A stretch of 64,000 nt of DNA from Alteraurantiacibacter hainanensis (GTDB lineage Bacteria; Pseudomonadota; Alphaproteobacteria; Sphingomonadales; Sphingomonadaceae), in assembly GCF_036321025.1 (NCBI RefSeq), contig NZ_JAZAPB010000002.1, positions 1,488,001 through 1,552,000 on the forward strand, given 5' to 3'. Numbering within the stretch: position 1 is the stretch's first letter; each line of letters opens with the position of its first letter. Under the pieces are notes generated by a model. That model ran no database searches and was not told the origin of the DNA. It saw only the letters and a list, made by a program, of their open reading frames with translations. Both the position numbers and the translations under genes were made by a program. Shown here one piece after another: positions 1 through 8,257 of the stretch.

Positions 1-288
1 CGTCTCGGCGCCGACTTGGCGAACCTTGAAGCAGGTCTTGCCATCGACAACTTCGAAAGTTCCTTGTGCGGGGTAGGTTCCTTCCGGCGTGATCTGCGAA
101 TAGGTTCCATCCGCGTGCAGGGTGACCAGCGATGCCGTGCCATCGTCTGCGGCGACATAGTATGTTCCAGGCGGAGATCCATTCGCAGTCGTTGCCGCTA
201 CGTCGGCAGGCTCATCGACCTCAGTTTCCGGTTCTTCGGCACAAGAGATCACCAGAGTCGCGGCGAAGAGCGTGACGATAGAACGCAT
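1..288 (-). CDS. Putative lipoprotein, C-terminus beyond the window
   Basis: The first 96 codons of a minus-strand gene run off the left edge. The N-terminus has a short hydrophobic stretch ending in L-V-I-S-C (Cys15), a plausible lipobox, followed by a Glu/Asp/Ala-rich spacer. The visible mature part contains a G-T-Y-Y-V-A-A-D-D-G-T segment and a second T-Y-P-A-Q-G-T-F segment, suggesting a small beta-rich envelope domain. A GGAGG ribosome-binding sequence lies just upstream of the ATG at 288. I do not recognise the family, and the missing C-terminus prevents a functional call. Confidence 0.7.
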   Translation of the reverse strand, partial: MRSIVTLFAATLVISCAEEPETEVDEPADVAATTANGSPPGTYYVAADDGTASLVTLHADGTYSQITPEGTYPAQGTFEVVDGKTCFKVRQVGAET

Positions 289-404
289 ACCATCCTCCTC
301 TCTCTTTCCCGCGAACCACCATACACCCATTGAAAGCGAAAAGCATCGCCGTGGTTGCGGTTCGATGCCCGCCAGACATCGCGCGCACGATCAATTCCCG
401 CTCC

Positions 405-719
405 TCAGGCGGAGGCGCGTGCGCGGTGCTGCGCAACCATCCTGTCGAACACCGGTCCGTAGAGGGCGCGCTTGAATTCCAGCCCCACCTGGCGGTCGTT
501 CACCCAGCGGACCTGAGCGGCGATCGGGCCGATCTCGCCGAGCGATATCGTGACCCACAGGTTTCGCGTGAACCAGGGCGAGTCCGAGGAAAAGGAGCAA
601 CCGTGTTCGGAGAAGTCCGAGATCATCACCTGAAGCGGCTTGCCGCTGCCGGTGCGTATCCTGCCGGGAATTCCCAGGTATCGGCGCTGCTCTTTTCGCC
701 GCCCGACCGTGTTCTCCAT
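405..719 (-). CDS. PilZ-domain protein (putative c-di-GMP receptor)
   Basis: A stand-alone 104-residue PilZ domain. The c-di-GMP signature is visible: an Arg-rich R-R-K-E-Q-R-R motif near residues 7-13 and a D-F-S-E-H-G motif (D-x-S-x-x-G) about 28 residues later. PilZ proteins couple c-di-GMP level to motility, polysaccharide or envelope functions; the partner cannot be inferred from neighbours. The gene stands alone between a lipoprotein gene and carbonic anhydrase, all on the minus strand. Its ribosome-binding G-run lies partly inside a hairpin (729-760), so translation may be structure-controlled. Confidence 0.85.
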   Translation of the reverse strand: MENTVGRRKEQRRYLGIPGRIRTGSGKPLQVMISDFSEHGCSFSSDSPWFTRNLWVTISLGEIGPIAAQVRWVNDRQVGLEFKRALYGPVFDRMVAQHRARASA

Positions 720-728
720 GGTGCGACC

Positions 729-760
729 CCCCGAGATTTCCTGATATGGAAACGTCGGGG
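729..760 (-). promoter_or_regulatory. Hairpin over the ribosome-binding site of the PilZ gene
   Basis: On the plus strand the arms CCCCGAGATTTCC (729-741) and GGAAACGTCGGGG (748-760) pair at 11 of 13 positions around a 6-base loop. In the mRNA of the minus-strand PilZ gene the 3' arm contains four of the six Gs of the likely Shine-Dalgarno run (727-732), which ends 7 bases before the ATG. The structure could mask the ribosome-binding site. Alternatively it is a protein operator or part of the end of the upstream transcript. The region behind it is unusually AT-rich, consistent with a promoter. Confidence 0.5.
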
Positions 761-837
761 TATCACCTAAGTAAACACCTGTAAAATATTCGCTTTATAC
801 TATCATTTGTTTATTTCGGGATTGCGGATCCGGGCTT

Positions 838-1473
838 TCAGGCCTTACGGAATTCGCCGGTCGTCTCGTCCAGCAGGTGCAGGATCCCGTCGGAAATCGC
901 GAAGTAGGCTCCGCGCAGGGTGACTTCGCCCTTGGGTTCTTTTTCCTGGATGCAGGGGAAAGTGCGCAGGTTGGCCAGGCTCACCTTCACGGCCGCCAAT
1001 TCCATCGCCCGTTCCGCCTCGCGGCCCTTGGTGCCGAGCTTTTCGGCGATGGGTTCGCGCACCTCGTCCAGCATGTCGATCCAGTTGGCGACGAAGCCGC
1101 CTTCGCCCAAGGGGTTGCCATGCAGGTCCTGCGTCAGCGCGGCCTGGCAGCCGCCGCACATGCCGTGGCCCATCACCACGACCGATTTCACCTTGAGGAA
1201 CTGCACCGCGAATTCCAGCGCCGCCGATACGCCGTGCTGGCCGGGCGTGGTTTCGAATGGCGGCACCAGCGCGGCGACGTTGCGCACGACGAAAATCTCG
1301 CCGGGCGACACATCGAAGATCTGCGCCGGGTCCACGCGGCTGTCGGAACAGGCGATCACCATTACCTGGGGCGACTGGCCTTCCCTCAGCTGTGCCCAGC
1401 GGTCATGCTGCACCCGCCAATCGCCGCTGCGGAAACGGGCATAGCCCTCGATCATCTCGTCAAAGCTTTTCAT
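838..1473 (-). CDS. Beta-class carbonic anhydrase
   Basis: A 211-residue zinc enzyme interconverting CO2 and bicarbonate. The zinc ligands are Cys42 (A-C-S-D-S-R, with the conserved Asp44/Arg46 dyad), His103 and Cys106 (M-G-H-G-M-C-G-G-C), the standard beta-carbonic anhydrase pattern. There is no signal peptide, so it acts in the cytoplasm. I chose ATG 1473 because the protein then begins directly with the family N-terminus; an upstream in-frame start at 1590 would run into lipA. It is transcribed divergently from lipA across about 83 bases. Confidence 0.93.
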   Translation of the reverse strand: MKSFDEMIEGYARFRSGDWRVQHDRWAQLREGQSPQVMVIACSDSRVDPAQIFDVSPGEIFVVRNVAALVPPFETTPGQHGVSAALEFAVQFLKVKSVVVMGHGMCGGCQAALTQDLHGNPLGEGGFVANWIDMLDEVREPIAEKLGTKGREAERAMELAAVKVSLANLRTFPCIQEKEPKGEVTLRGAYFAISDGILHLLDETTGEFRKA

Positions 1474-1556
1474 GAATGCACCGCTGCCGCGAAAAATCGG
1501 ATTCGACAAGGGGTAGCATGCGCAAGCGGGTTGCTCCCAAGGGGGCAGGCTCCTAA

Positions 1557-2528
1557 GTGGACCGCGTAATGAACGACCTTTCCTCCGCACCCGCTCCCGA
1601 AGGTGATCGCCCGGCTCGCCAGCGCAAGCCGGACTGGATCCGCGTGAAGGCCCCCGTCAGCAAGGGCTATCACGAAACGCGCAAGATGATGCGCGACCTC
1701 GGCCTGAATACCGTTTGCGAGGAAGCGGCCTGTCCCAACATCGGCGAATGCTGGAGCAAGAAGCACGCCACGGTAATGATCCTTGGCGACGTGTGCACGC
1801 GCGCTTGCGCCTTCTGCAATGTGAAGACCGGCATGCCCCGCATGGTCGATCCGATGGAGCCGGAGAATACGGCCATCGCCGCGGCGAAGATGGGGCTTGA
1901 GCACATCGTCATCACCAGCGTCGACCGGGACGACCTGCCGGATGGCGGGGCAGGGCAGTTCGTGAAGGTGATCCAGGCCCTGCGTCGCGAGACGCCCGAC
2001 ACGACCATCGAGATTCTCACGCCCGACTTCCGCGGGAAGATGCGCCCCGCGATCGAAGCGATCTGCGAGGCCGGACCGGACGTGTTCAACCACAACCTGG
2101 AAACCGTTCCGCGCCTCTATCCCACCATCCGCCCCGGCGCGCGCTACTATGCCTCGCTGCGGCTGCTGGAAGAGGTGAAGAGCCATGATCCGCTGATCTT
2201 CACGAAGTCCGGGATCATGCTGGGACTGGGCGAGCAGCGCCTGGAAGTGCACCAGGTGATGGACGACATGCGCAGCGCCGATGTCGATTTCATCACCATG
2301 GGCCAGTATCTCCAGCCCACGCCGAAGCACGCCAAGGTCGAGGATTTCGTGACGCCCAAGGCCTTTGATGCCTTCGGCTCCATCGCTCGGGCCAAGGGGT
2401 TCCTTCAGGTTGCCGCCAGCCCGCTGACCCGTTCCAGCTATCACGCGGGCGACGATTTCGCCGAGATGCGTGCCGCGCGCGAAGCGAAACTGGCAAAGCA
2501 GCAGGCGAAGGAAGGGAAGGGCGCCTGA
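1557..2528 (+). CDS. lipA: Lipoyl synthase LipA
   Basis: A radical-SAM enzyme that inserts two sulfurs into protein-bound octanoyl groups to make the lipoyl cofactor used by 2-oxoacid dehydrogenases, including the E2 encoded at 27-28 kb. Both iron-sulfur sites are visible: the auxiliary cluster cysteines 54, 59 and 65 and the radical-SAM C-x3-C-x2-C at 80, 84 and 87. The conserved R-S-S-Y motif is near residue 292. A GTG at 1557 follows a G-rich ribosome-binding site; ATG 1569, four codons later, is an alternative start. The stop codon overlaps the next start (TGATG), indicating translational coupling. Confidence 0.96.
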   Translation: MDRVMNDLSSAPAPEGDRPARQRKPDWIRVKAPVSKGYHETRKMMRDLGLNTVCEEAACPNIGECWSKKHATVMILGDVCTRACAFCNVKTGMPRMVDPMEPENTAIAAAKMGLEHIVITSVDRDDLPDGGAGQFVKVIQALRRETPDTTIEILTPDFRGKMRPAIEAICEAGPDVFNHNLETVPRLYPTIRPGARYYASLRLLEEVKSHDPLIFTKSGIMLGLGEQRLEVHQVMDDMRSADVDFITMGQYLQPTPKHAKVEDFVTPKAFDAFGSIARAKGFLQVAASPLTRSSYHAGDDFAEMRAAREAKLAKQQAKEGKGA

Positions 2529-2989
2529 TGCCTACCATCCGCGAAACGCACAAGCTGCCCTACACGGCGGAGCAGATGTTCGACCTGGTGGCCGATGTCG
2601 ACAGGTATCCCGAGTTCCTGCCCTGGGTTGTCGCCACGCGCGTGCGCAGGGACAGCGATACCGAAATGACGGCGGACATGCTGGTGGGGTTCAAGGCCCT
2701 GCGCGAGAAGTTCACGTCGAAGGTGGTGAAGGATCGACCCAACACCATCAACGTCCACTACATCGACGGTCCGCTGCGCGACCTGGATAACAACTGGACC
2801 TTCCGCGACTGCGGCGAGAATTGCTGCGAGATCGACTTCTGCGTCGATTTCAGCTTCAAGAACATCATGTTCGAAACGCTGGCGGGCCAGTATATCGACC
2901 GCGCCTTCCGCAAGATGGTCGCCGCGTTCGAAACGCGGGCGGAAGAACTCTACGGCAGCAACAGTTCGAGCGCGCAAAGCGTAGCCTGA
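2528..2989 (+). CDS. Coq10/RatA-like START-domain protein
   Basis: A 153-residue SRPBCC (START-like) protein. It has the family N-terminus (T-H-K-L-P-Y-T-A-E-Q-M-F-D-L-V) and a D-V-D-R-Y-P-E-F-L-P-W motif, typical of ubiquinone-binding Coq10 homologues; the same family is annotated RatA in E. coli. Coq10 proteins bind ubiquinone and support respiratory electron transfer; the RatA toxin role does not follow from sequence alone. It is coupled to lipA by a one-base overlap. Its last 40 bases overlap the convergent CinA-domain gene. Confidence 0.87.
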   Translation: MPTIRETHKLPYTAEQMFDLVADVDRYPEFLPWVVATRVRRDSDTEMTADMLVGFKALREKFTSKVVKDRPNTINVHYIDGPLRDLDNNWTFRDCGENCCEIDFCVDFSFKNIMFETLAGQYIDRAFRKMVAAFETRAEELYGSNSSSAQSVA

Positions 2990-3447
2990 GAACGCACGCC
3001 GGAACGGCCGGTATCCTCGAACAGGCGCTGCTCGGCCTCGGGCTGTTCCTGCCCCTTCTCCAGCTTTGCGAAGACGACCGTACCGACCGGCTTGTCCTCG
3101 CCGCCGCCTCCGGGACCGGCGATGCCACTGATCGCAACCGCGACATCCGCGCCGCTGCGCTCCAGCGCGCCGCGGGCCATGGCGTAGACGCAGGCCACCG
3201 ATACCGCGCCGAACGCGTCGATGATGTCGGTTTCCACTCCCAGGTCGCCCTGCTTGGCTTCGTTCGAATAGGTGACGAAGCTGCGGTCCAGAACGGCGGA
3301 GCTGCCGGGTATCTCGGTGATCGCGGCTGCCACGAGGCCGCCGGTGCAGCTTTCCGCCAGCACGATCGTGCGGCCGGCCGCGATGTTTTCCTCCACCACG
3401 CGGCGGGCCAAGTTCACGATATCGTCGGGAAGAAGGGCGTCGGTCAT
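2950..3447 (-). CDS. CinA C-terminal domain protein (nicotinamide-nucleotide amidohydrolase PncC type)
   Basis: A 165-residue stand-alone CinA C-terminal domain. The signature A-E-S-C-T-G-G-L-V-A near residues 31-40 and the G-I-A-G-P-G-G-G motif match PncC, which deamidates nicotinamide mononucleotide to nicotinate mononucleotide in pyridine-nucleotide recycling. The N-terminal molybdopterin-like domain of full CinA is absent. The start (ATG 3447) overlaps the ispDF stop as ATGA, so the two genes are coupled. The 3' end lies over the last 40 bases of the convergent Coq10-like gene. Confidence 0.88.
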   Translation of the reverse strand: MTDALLPDDIVNLARRVVEENIAAGRTIVLAESCTGGLVAAAITEIPGSSAVLDRSFVTYSNEAKQGDLGVETDIIDAFGAVSVACVYAMARGALERSGADVAVAISGIAGPGGGGEDKPVGTVVFAKLEKGQEQPEAEQRLFEDTGRSGVRSQATLCALELLLP

Positions 3448-4610
3448 GCGCGTGCCACCATCGTTGCAACGGCTTGCGCGGCGATACCTTCGCCGCGGCC
3501 TGTGTAGCCGAGCTTCTCTGTTGTTGTTGCCTTCACGCTGACCGAACCCACGGCCACCCCCAGCAGTTCCGCCAGCCGTTCGCGCATGGCATCGCGGTGG
3601 GGGCCGATCTTGGGCGCCTCGCAGATCAGCGTCAGGTCGACATTGCCCACGGCGTAGCCTGCTTCCGCCGCGAGATGGACTGCATGTTCCACGAACCGCG
3701 AGGAGGGCGCGCCCCGCCATTGCGGATCGCTGGGCGGGAAGTGCTGGCCGATATCGCCCGCCGCCACGGCCCCGAGAATGGCATCGACCACGGCGTGCAG
3801 GCCCACGTCGGCGTCGGAGTGACCCGCAAGGCCCTTCTCGTGCGCGATCTGGATGCCGCAGAGCCACAGGTCCTCTCCTGCGGCAAGCCGGTGGACGTCG
3901 TAGCCGGTGCCAACGCGCACGGGCGAAGAAAGGGGAGCGTCGGTCATGAAATCCTCCGCGAATGTGAGTTTGCGCAGTCGCTCGTCCCCCGCGACAAGGG
4001 CCACATCGCCCCCGGCCGCGCGCAGAACCTGGGCATCGTCTCCCGCGGTCGCCTCGCCCTGCCAGCTGCGGTGGGCGGCCAGCACATCGGCAAAGCGAAA
4101 GGCCTGCGGCGTCTGCACCCGTCGCAGCGTTTCGCGCCGGGCATCCGCGGCCATCAGGTTACCGTCGGCAACAACTATGGAATCTACGACGGGCAAGACC
4201 GGGATCGCGCCGGGATGATCCCTCAGGGCAGAAGCAAGACGAGCTACCACCTCGGGCGGACAGTCGGGCCTTGCCGCATCGTGGATGAGGACCGATTGCG
4301 GAGCGTGCCCGGCAAGCTTTTGAAGCGCCAGGGCAACGCTTTCCTGCCGGGACACTCCGCCCGTCAGCAGGATCACATTATCCAGTCCGGCGAGACACTC
4401 CTGCGCCAGCGAATCCGCACCTTCTGGGATGGCGACGGCAAACCTTTCGACTCCTGCGCGAATTAGTGATTCCACGGCATGGCGAAGCACTGTCGACCCG
4501 CGATACGACGCGAACTGCTTGGGCACGGACTGTCCCGCGCGCACTCCCTTGCCGGCGGCGACGATGACCGCTGCCAGGTCATCTGCGGGAGAGGGGGGCG
4601 TCGCTTCCAT
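3444..4610 (-). CDS. ispDF: Bifunctional IspD/IspF isoprenoid enzyme
   Basis: A 388-residue fusion of two non-adjacent steps of the methylerythritol phosphate pathway. Residues about 1-225 are IspD (cytidylyltransferase; A-A-G-K-G-V-R-A-G and a P-K-Q-F motif). Residues about 230-388 are IspF (2C-methyl-D-erythritol 2,4-cyclodiphosphate synthase), with the metal-binding G-Y-D-V-H-R-L and G-H-S-D-A-D-V motifs. Such fusions are well known in alphaproteobacteria. The stop overlaps the downstream CinA-domain start. It is divergent from dusB across 80 bases. Confidence 0.96.
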   Translation of the reverse strand: MEATPPSPADDLAAVIVAAGKGVRAGQSVPKQFASYRGSTVLRHAVESLIRAGVERFAVAIPEGADSLAQECLAGLDNVILLTGGVSRQESVALALQKLAGHAPQSVLIHDAARPDCPPEVVARLASALRDHPGAIPVLPVVDSIVVADGNLMAADARRETLRRVQTPQAFRFADVLAAHRSWQGEATAGDDAQVLRAAGGDVALVAGDERLRKLTFAEDFMTDAPLSSPVRVGTGYDVHRLAAGEDLWLCGIQIAHEKGLAGHSDADVGLHAVVDAILGAVAAGDIGQHFPPSDPQWRGAPSSRFVEHAVHLAAEAGYAVGNVDLTLICEAPKIGPHRDAMRERLAELLGVAVGSVSVKATTTEKLGYTGRGEGIAAQAVATMVARA

Positions 4611-4633
4611 ATCGCGACCCGCGCGCTAGCGGC

Positions 4634-4662
4634 TTGAGCCGCCCCTCGCAATCCACTATGCG
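4634..4662 (+). promoter_or_regulatory. Weak sigma70-like promoter candidate before dusB
   Basis: TTGAGC (4634-4639) and TATGCG (4657-4662) are 17 bases apart in the ispDF/dusB divergent region, 28 bases before the dusB ATG. Matches to the consensus are partial (4 of 6 and 3 of 6), so this is only a candidate for the promoter of the dusB-ntr operon. Confidence 0.3.
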
Positions 4663-4690
4663 CGTGCCCATATTTTAGGCACGTAATCTC

Positions 4691-5713
4691 ATGACCACTT
4701 CCGGACTGCCCACCCCACCGGCGATCACGCCCATCGATATCGGCCCCGTGCGGATCGATTGCCCCGTCGTGCTCGCGCCGATGACGGGCGTGACGGACCT
4801 GCCGTTTCGTACCCTGGTGCGCCGCTACGGGTCCGGCCTGAACGTCACGGAAATGATCGCCAGCGAAGCCGCCATCCGCGAATCGCGGCAGTCGATCCAG
4901 AAAGCCGCCTGGGCACCGATAGAGGATCCCGTCTCCATGCAGCTTGTAGGCTGCGATCCCCATTCCATGGCGGAGGCGGCCAAGCTGCAGGAAGGCAACG
5001 GCGCGGCGGTGATCGACATCAACTTCGGCTGTCCGGTGCGCAAGGTCGTGGGCCAGCTGGCCGGATCGGCATTGATGCGCGAGGTCGGCCTGGCGACGAA
5101 ATTGATGGAAGCGACGGTAAAGGCCGTTTCGGTTCCGGTTACCGTGAAGATGCGCATGGGCTGGGACCACGCCAGCCTGAACGCCCCCGAACTCAGCCGC
5201 ATCGCGCAAGACCTGGGCGTGAAGATGATCACGGTTCACGGCCGCACGCGCAACCAGATGTACAAGGGCAGCGCCGACTGGTCCTTCATCCGCAAGGTGA
5301 AGGACGCGGTCTCCATCCCGGTGATCGTGAACGGCGATATCTGCTCCATCGACGATGCCGCGAAGGCGCTGGAGCAGTCGGGAGCCGATGGCCTGATGAT
5401 CGGGCGAGGCGCCTATGGCAAGCCGTGGCTGCTGGGACAGGTGATGCACTGGTGGCGTACCGGGGAAAGCCTCGACAATCCCACGTTCGACGAACAGTAC
5501 GACACCGTCACCGAACACTACGACGCCATGCTGGCCCATTACGGGGAGGATGTGGGCGTGAAGATCGCGCGCAAGCACCTGGGCTGGTACACCAAGGGGA
5601 TGCACGGCAGTGCCGACTTCCGCAACAAGGTGAACTTCATCGACGATCCTGCACAGGTGCGCGGTGAGCTGGAGCGTTTCTACGAGCCGTTCCTGAGGCG
5701 CCGGGCCGCGTGA
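4691..5713 (+). CDS. dusB: tRNA-dihydrouridine synthase B (NifR3)
   Basis: A 340-residue flavoprotein that reduces uridines to dihydrouridine in tRNA. The TIM-barrel features are clear: A-P-M-T-G-V-T-D near the N-terminus, the catalytic Cys114 in N-F-G-C-P-V-R-K, a T-V-K-M-R-M-G-W strand and the FMN-phosphate-binding G-A-D-G-L-M-I-G-R-G. It is the first gene of the classical alphaproteobacterial block dusB(nifR3)-ntrB-ntrC-ntrY-ntrX. Its stop overlaps the ntrB start (GTGA), so the housekeeping enzyme and the sensor are translated together. Confidence 0.95.
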   Translation: MTTSGLPTPPAITPIDIGPVRIDCPVVLAPMTGVTDLPFRTLVRRYGSGLNVTEMIASEAAIRESRQSIQKAAWAPIEDPVSMQLVGCDPHSMAEAAKLQEGNGAAVIDINFGCPVRKVVGQLAGSALMREVGLATKLMEATVKAVSVPVTVKMRMGWDHASLNAPELSRIAQDLGVKMITVHGRTRNQMYKGSADWSFIRKVKDAVSIPVIVNGDICSIDDAAKALEQSGADGLMIGRGAYGKPWLLGQVMHWWRTGESLDNPTFDEQYDTVTEHYDAMLAHYGEDVGVKIARKHLGWYTKGMHGSADFRNKVNFIDDPAQVRGELERFYEPFLRRRAA

Positions 5714-6774
5714 GCGAGGAAAGGCCCGCGCTGCCGACCGCAGGCGAACAGATCAACGGGCTGGCTTTCGGCATGCTGCTGCTTTCGCCGGATCATGTCA
5801 TCCGGCAGGCGAACCCCGCTGCGGAAAGCCTCCTGGGAATCAGCTGGCGCAGGATGAAGGGAAAATCCTTCCTCGACATCCTCTCGTTTCATCAGCCCGG
5901 ACTGGTCGATCGCCTGCGAGACAACGAGACGCAACTGGTGGCGCGCGGCGTTGATGCGAAAGTTGCGGACAAGGACCTGCGGCTCAACGTCACGATATCC
6001 ACGCTCTCGAGCAATCCCGGATGGCGCGTTGCCACGCTTTCCGATGCCAGCCAGGGGGAGCGTTTCGAGGGCCAGGAACGCCGTGGCCAGCTGCGCGGTC
6101 CGGCCGTGCTCGCTCACGAGATAAAGAACCCGCTGGCGGCCATTCGCGGAGCAGCACAACTGCTTGGGCGAAAGGTCGGGGAAAACGAGAAGCCCCTGAC
6201 CGACCTGATTGCCGACGAAGTCGACCGTATCGCCCAGCTTATCGATCGCATGCAGCGTCTGGGCCGCGAAAGGGCGGAACCGATCGTGCCGATCAACCTG
6301 CACGAGGCCATTCACCGCGCTTACGAGACGGTGCGGATCACTAGCGATTCCAGCGTTGCCTGGCGCGAGGAATTCGATCCCTCCCTCCCTCCGGTGCTGG
6401 CCAACGAGGGGGCGCTGGTGCAGGTGCTGGTGAACCTGATGGCCAATGCCCGCGATGCCTGCAGCGATACCGTCGCTCCGCGGATCACCGTGCGCACCCG
6501 GTTTGCCAGCGGTATCGTGATGAACGTGTTCCGGCTCGGTCGCCCGGTGAAACTGCCGATCGAAATCCAGGTAAGCGACAACGGGCCGGGCATCGATCCA
6601 TCGATCCAGGACGATATTTTCGAGCCGTTCGTCACCAGCAAGACCAACGGCCAGGGCCTGGGCCTGGCGCTGGTGCAGAAACTGGTGCGCGACATGGATG
6701 GCCGCGTAAGTCATGAACGCGACGAGTCGGGAGGATGGACGCATTTCCGTATCCACCTGCCGATGGCTCGCTGA
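5710..6774 (+). CDS. ntrB: Nitrogen regulation sensor histidine kinase NtrB
   Basis: A soluble 354-residue kinase/phosphatase that, with PII protein, sets phosphorylation of NtrC according to nitrogen status. It has an N-terminal PAS domain (about residues 15-115), an H-box with His136 in L-A-H-E-I-K-N-P-L-A-A-I-R, an N-box (N-L-M-A-N-A-R-D-A) and G-boxes (D-N-G-P-G-I-D and G-Q-G-L-G-L-A-L). No membrane segments are present, as expected for NtrB. The start is GTG 5710, overlapping the dusB stop. ntrC follows after 16 bases. Confidence 0.95.
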   Translation: MSEERPALPTAGEQINGLAFGMLLLSPDHVIRQANPAAESLLGISWRRMKGKSFLDILSFHQPGLVDRLRDNETQLVARGVDAKVADKDLRLNVTISTLSSNPGWRVATLSDASQGERFEGQERRGQLRGPAVLAHEIKNPLAAIRGAAQLLGRKVGENEKPLTDLIADEVDRIAQLIDRMQRLGRERAEPIVPINLHEAIHRAYETVRITSDSSVAWREEFDPSLPPVLANEGALVQVLVNLMANARDACSDTVAPRITVRTRFASGIVMNVFRLGRPVKLPIEIQVSDNGPGIDPSIQDDIFEPFVTSKTNGQGLGLALVQKLVRDMDGRVSHERDESGGWTHFRIHLPMAR

Positions 6775-6790
6775 AGGGAAGGGGAGAAGC

Positions 6791-8200
6791 ATGGCCCATC
6801 GTGCCTTGCTCGTGGAGGACGACAATTCCATCGCGACTGTGATTCGCGCCGCGCTGGAAGATGAAGGCTTTACGGTCGACACCTCGGACACCGTCGCAGG
6901 TCGCGACACCGCGCTGGAGCAGGCCGGTTACGACGTGATGCTGACCGATGTGATCCTGCGGGACGGGGACGGGATCGAGTCTCTGGGCGAAGTGCGCGAG
7001 GCCTATCCCGACATGCCCGTCATCATCCTCTCGGCGCAGAATACCCTCGATACCGCCGTGCGTGCGACGGATCGCGGAGCGTTCGAATACTTTCCCAAGC
7101 CATTCGACCTGGACGATCTGGTGCGGGCCACGCGGCAGGCTGTGGCAAGTCGCCAGACAGGCATGACGGGTGCCGAGGATCCGGGCGAAGGTTTGCCGCT
7201 GATCGGTCGCAGTCAGCCGATGCAGGAAGTCTACCGGCTGATTACCCGCGTTCTGCACAACGATCTGACCGTGCTGGTGCTGGGCGAAAGCGGCACCGGC
7301 AAGGAACTGGTGGCAGAGGCGATCCACGAACTCGGCGCGCGCAAGAAGGGGCCGTTCGTGCCGGTCAATACCGCCGCCATCCCGCGCGAACTGATCGAGA
7401 GCGAACTCTTCGGCCACGAAAAGGGCGCGTTCACGGGCGCGACGGCGCGCAATATCGGCAAGTTCGAACAGGCGCATGGCGGCACTCTGTTTCTCGACGA
7501 AATCGGCGACATGCCGGCGGAGGCCCAGACGCGCCTGCTGCGCGCGCTGCAATCGGGCCGCATCCGCAGGGTGGGGGGAAGCGAGGAAATCGCCGTCGAT
7601 GTCCGCATCGTCGCGGCAACGAACCGGGACCTGCTGCCCCTGATCGCCAAGGGCAGCTTTCGCGAAGACCTGTATTACCGGTTGAACGTCGTGCCCATCG
7701 TGCTGCCACCCCTGCGCGACAGGGCTGACGACGTGGCGCCCCTGGCCCTGCATTTCCTTTCCCGCGCAGCCACCGAAGGCTTGCCGAAGCGCTCGCTGGG
7801 CAAGGATGCCGCGGCACTGCTTGCAAAGCAGCCCTGGCGCGGAAACGTTCGCGAGCTGCAGAACCTCATCTACCGTGCCGCCTTGCTCTCTCGCGAGGAT
7901 GTCATCGATGCCGAGACGGTCCGCTCGCTGCTCGACAGGGCATCGGGCGGCGCGTCGGAGAAGGCCGGACAGGATATCGGAGATGCAGTGTACCAGTGGC
8001 TGGAGCGGGAGGACTTTGCGGAAGGCGAAATCTATCACCAGGCCCTCGCCGAACTCGAGCGTCCGATCTTCCGGCACGCCCTTTCCAGGACGGCCGGAAA
8101 CCAGCTGAAAGCCGCCCAGTTGCTGGGCATAAATCGCAACACATTGCGCAAGCGGCTGTCCGAGCTGGACATCGATCCGGATAGTTTCTCGCGCGCCTGA
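6791..8200 (+). CDS. ntrC: Nitrogen regulation response regulator NtrC (sigma54 activator)
   Basis: A 469-residue enhancer-binding protein that activates sigma54 promoters of nitrogen-assimilation genes. Domains in order: receiver (1-120, phospho-acceptor Asp53 in L-T-D-V-I-L), AAA+ (about 138-380, Walker A G-E-S-G-T-G-K at 165-171, sigma54-contact loop G-A-F-T-G-A at 212-217), and a C-terminal Fis-type helix-turn-helix (A-A-Q-L-L-G-I-N-R-N-T-L-R-K). ATG 6791 follows a GGGGAG ribosome-binding sequence. The intact GAFTGA contrasts with the NtrX encoded downstream. Confidence 0.96.
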   Translation: MAHRALLVEDDNSIATVIRAALEDEGFTVDTSDTVAGRDTALEQAGYDVMLTDVILRDGDGIESLGEVREAYPDMPVIILSAQNTLDTAVRATDRGAFEYFPKPFDLDDLVRATRQAVASRQTGMTGAEDPGEGLPLIGRSQPMQEVYRLITRVLHNDLTVLVLGESGTGKELVAEAIHELGARKKGPFVPVNTAAIPRELIESELFGHEKGAFTGATARNIGKFEQAHGGTLFLDEIGDMPAEAQTRLLRALQSGRIRRVGGSEEIAVDVRIVAATNRDLLPLIAKGSFREDLYYRLNVVPIVLPPLRDRADDVAPLALHFLSRAATEGLPKRSLGKDAAALLAKQPWRGNVRELQNLIYRAALLSREDVIDAETVRSLLDRASGGASEKAGQDIGDAVYQWLEREDFAEGEIYHQALAELERPIFRHALSRTAGNQLKAAQLLGINRNTLRKRLSELDIDPDSFSRA

Positions 8201-8220
8201 TTGAATACACCGCTTTTAAC

Positions 8221-8256
8221 TTGCAAAGCTGCAACAGCGTTGTTGTAACCCTGCAA
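8221..8256 (+). promoter_or_regulatory. TGCAA/CAA-TTG repeat cluster before ntrY, possible NtrX operator
   Basis: The 57 bases between ntrC and ntrY hold TTGCA-AAGC-TGCAA (8221-8234, an inverted repeat) followed by CAA-CAGCG-TTG (8232-8242) and another CTGCAA (8251-8256). From memory, NtrX sites in other alphaproteobacteria are described as CAA-Nx-TTG palindromes with short spacers, so this could be an autoregulatory site allowing separate control of ntrYX. The assignment is inference from pattern only. Confidence 0.4.
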
Positions 8257-8257
8257 C

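Noticed and set aside
4463..5605. Long open frame antisense to dusB and ispDF (380 codons)
   Set aside because: It lies opposite well-supported enzymes, has His/Arg/Gly-rich composition typical of GC-rich shadow frames, and no ribosome-binding site or motif.
5680..6909. 409-codon open frame antisense to ntrB
   Set aside because: Fully shadowed by ntrB, which has all kinase boxes; no start signal or domain on the opposite strand.
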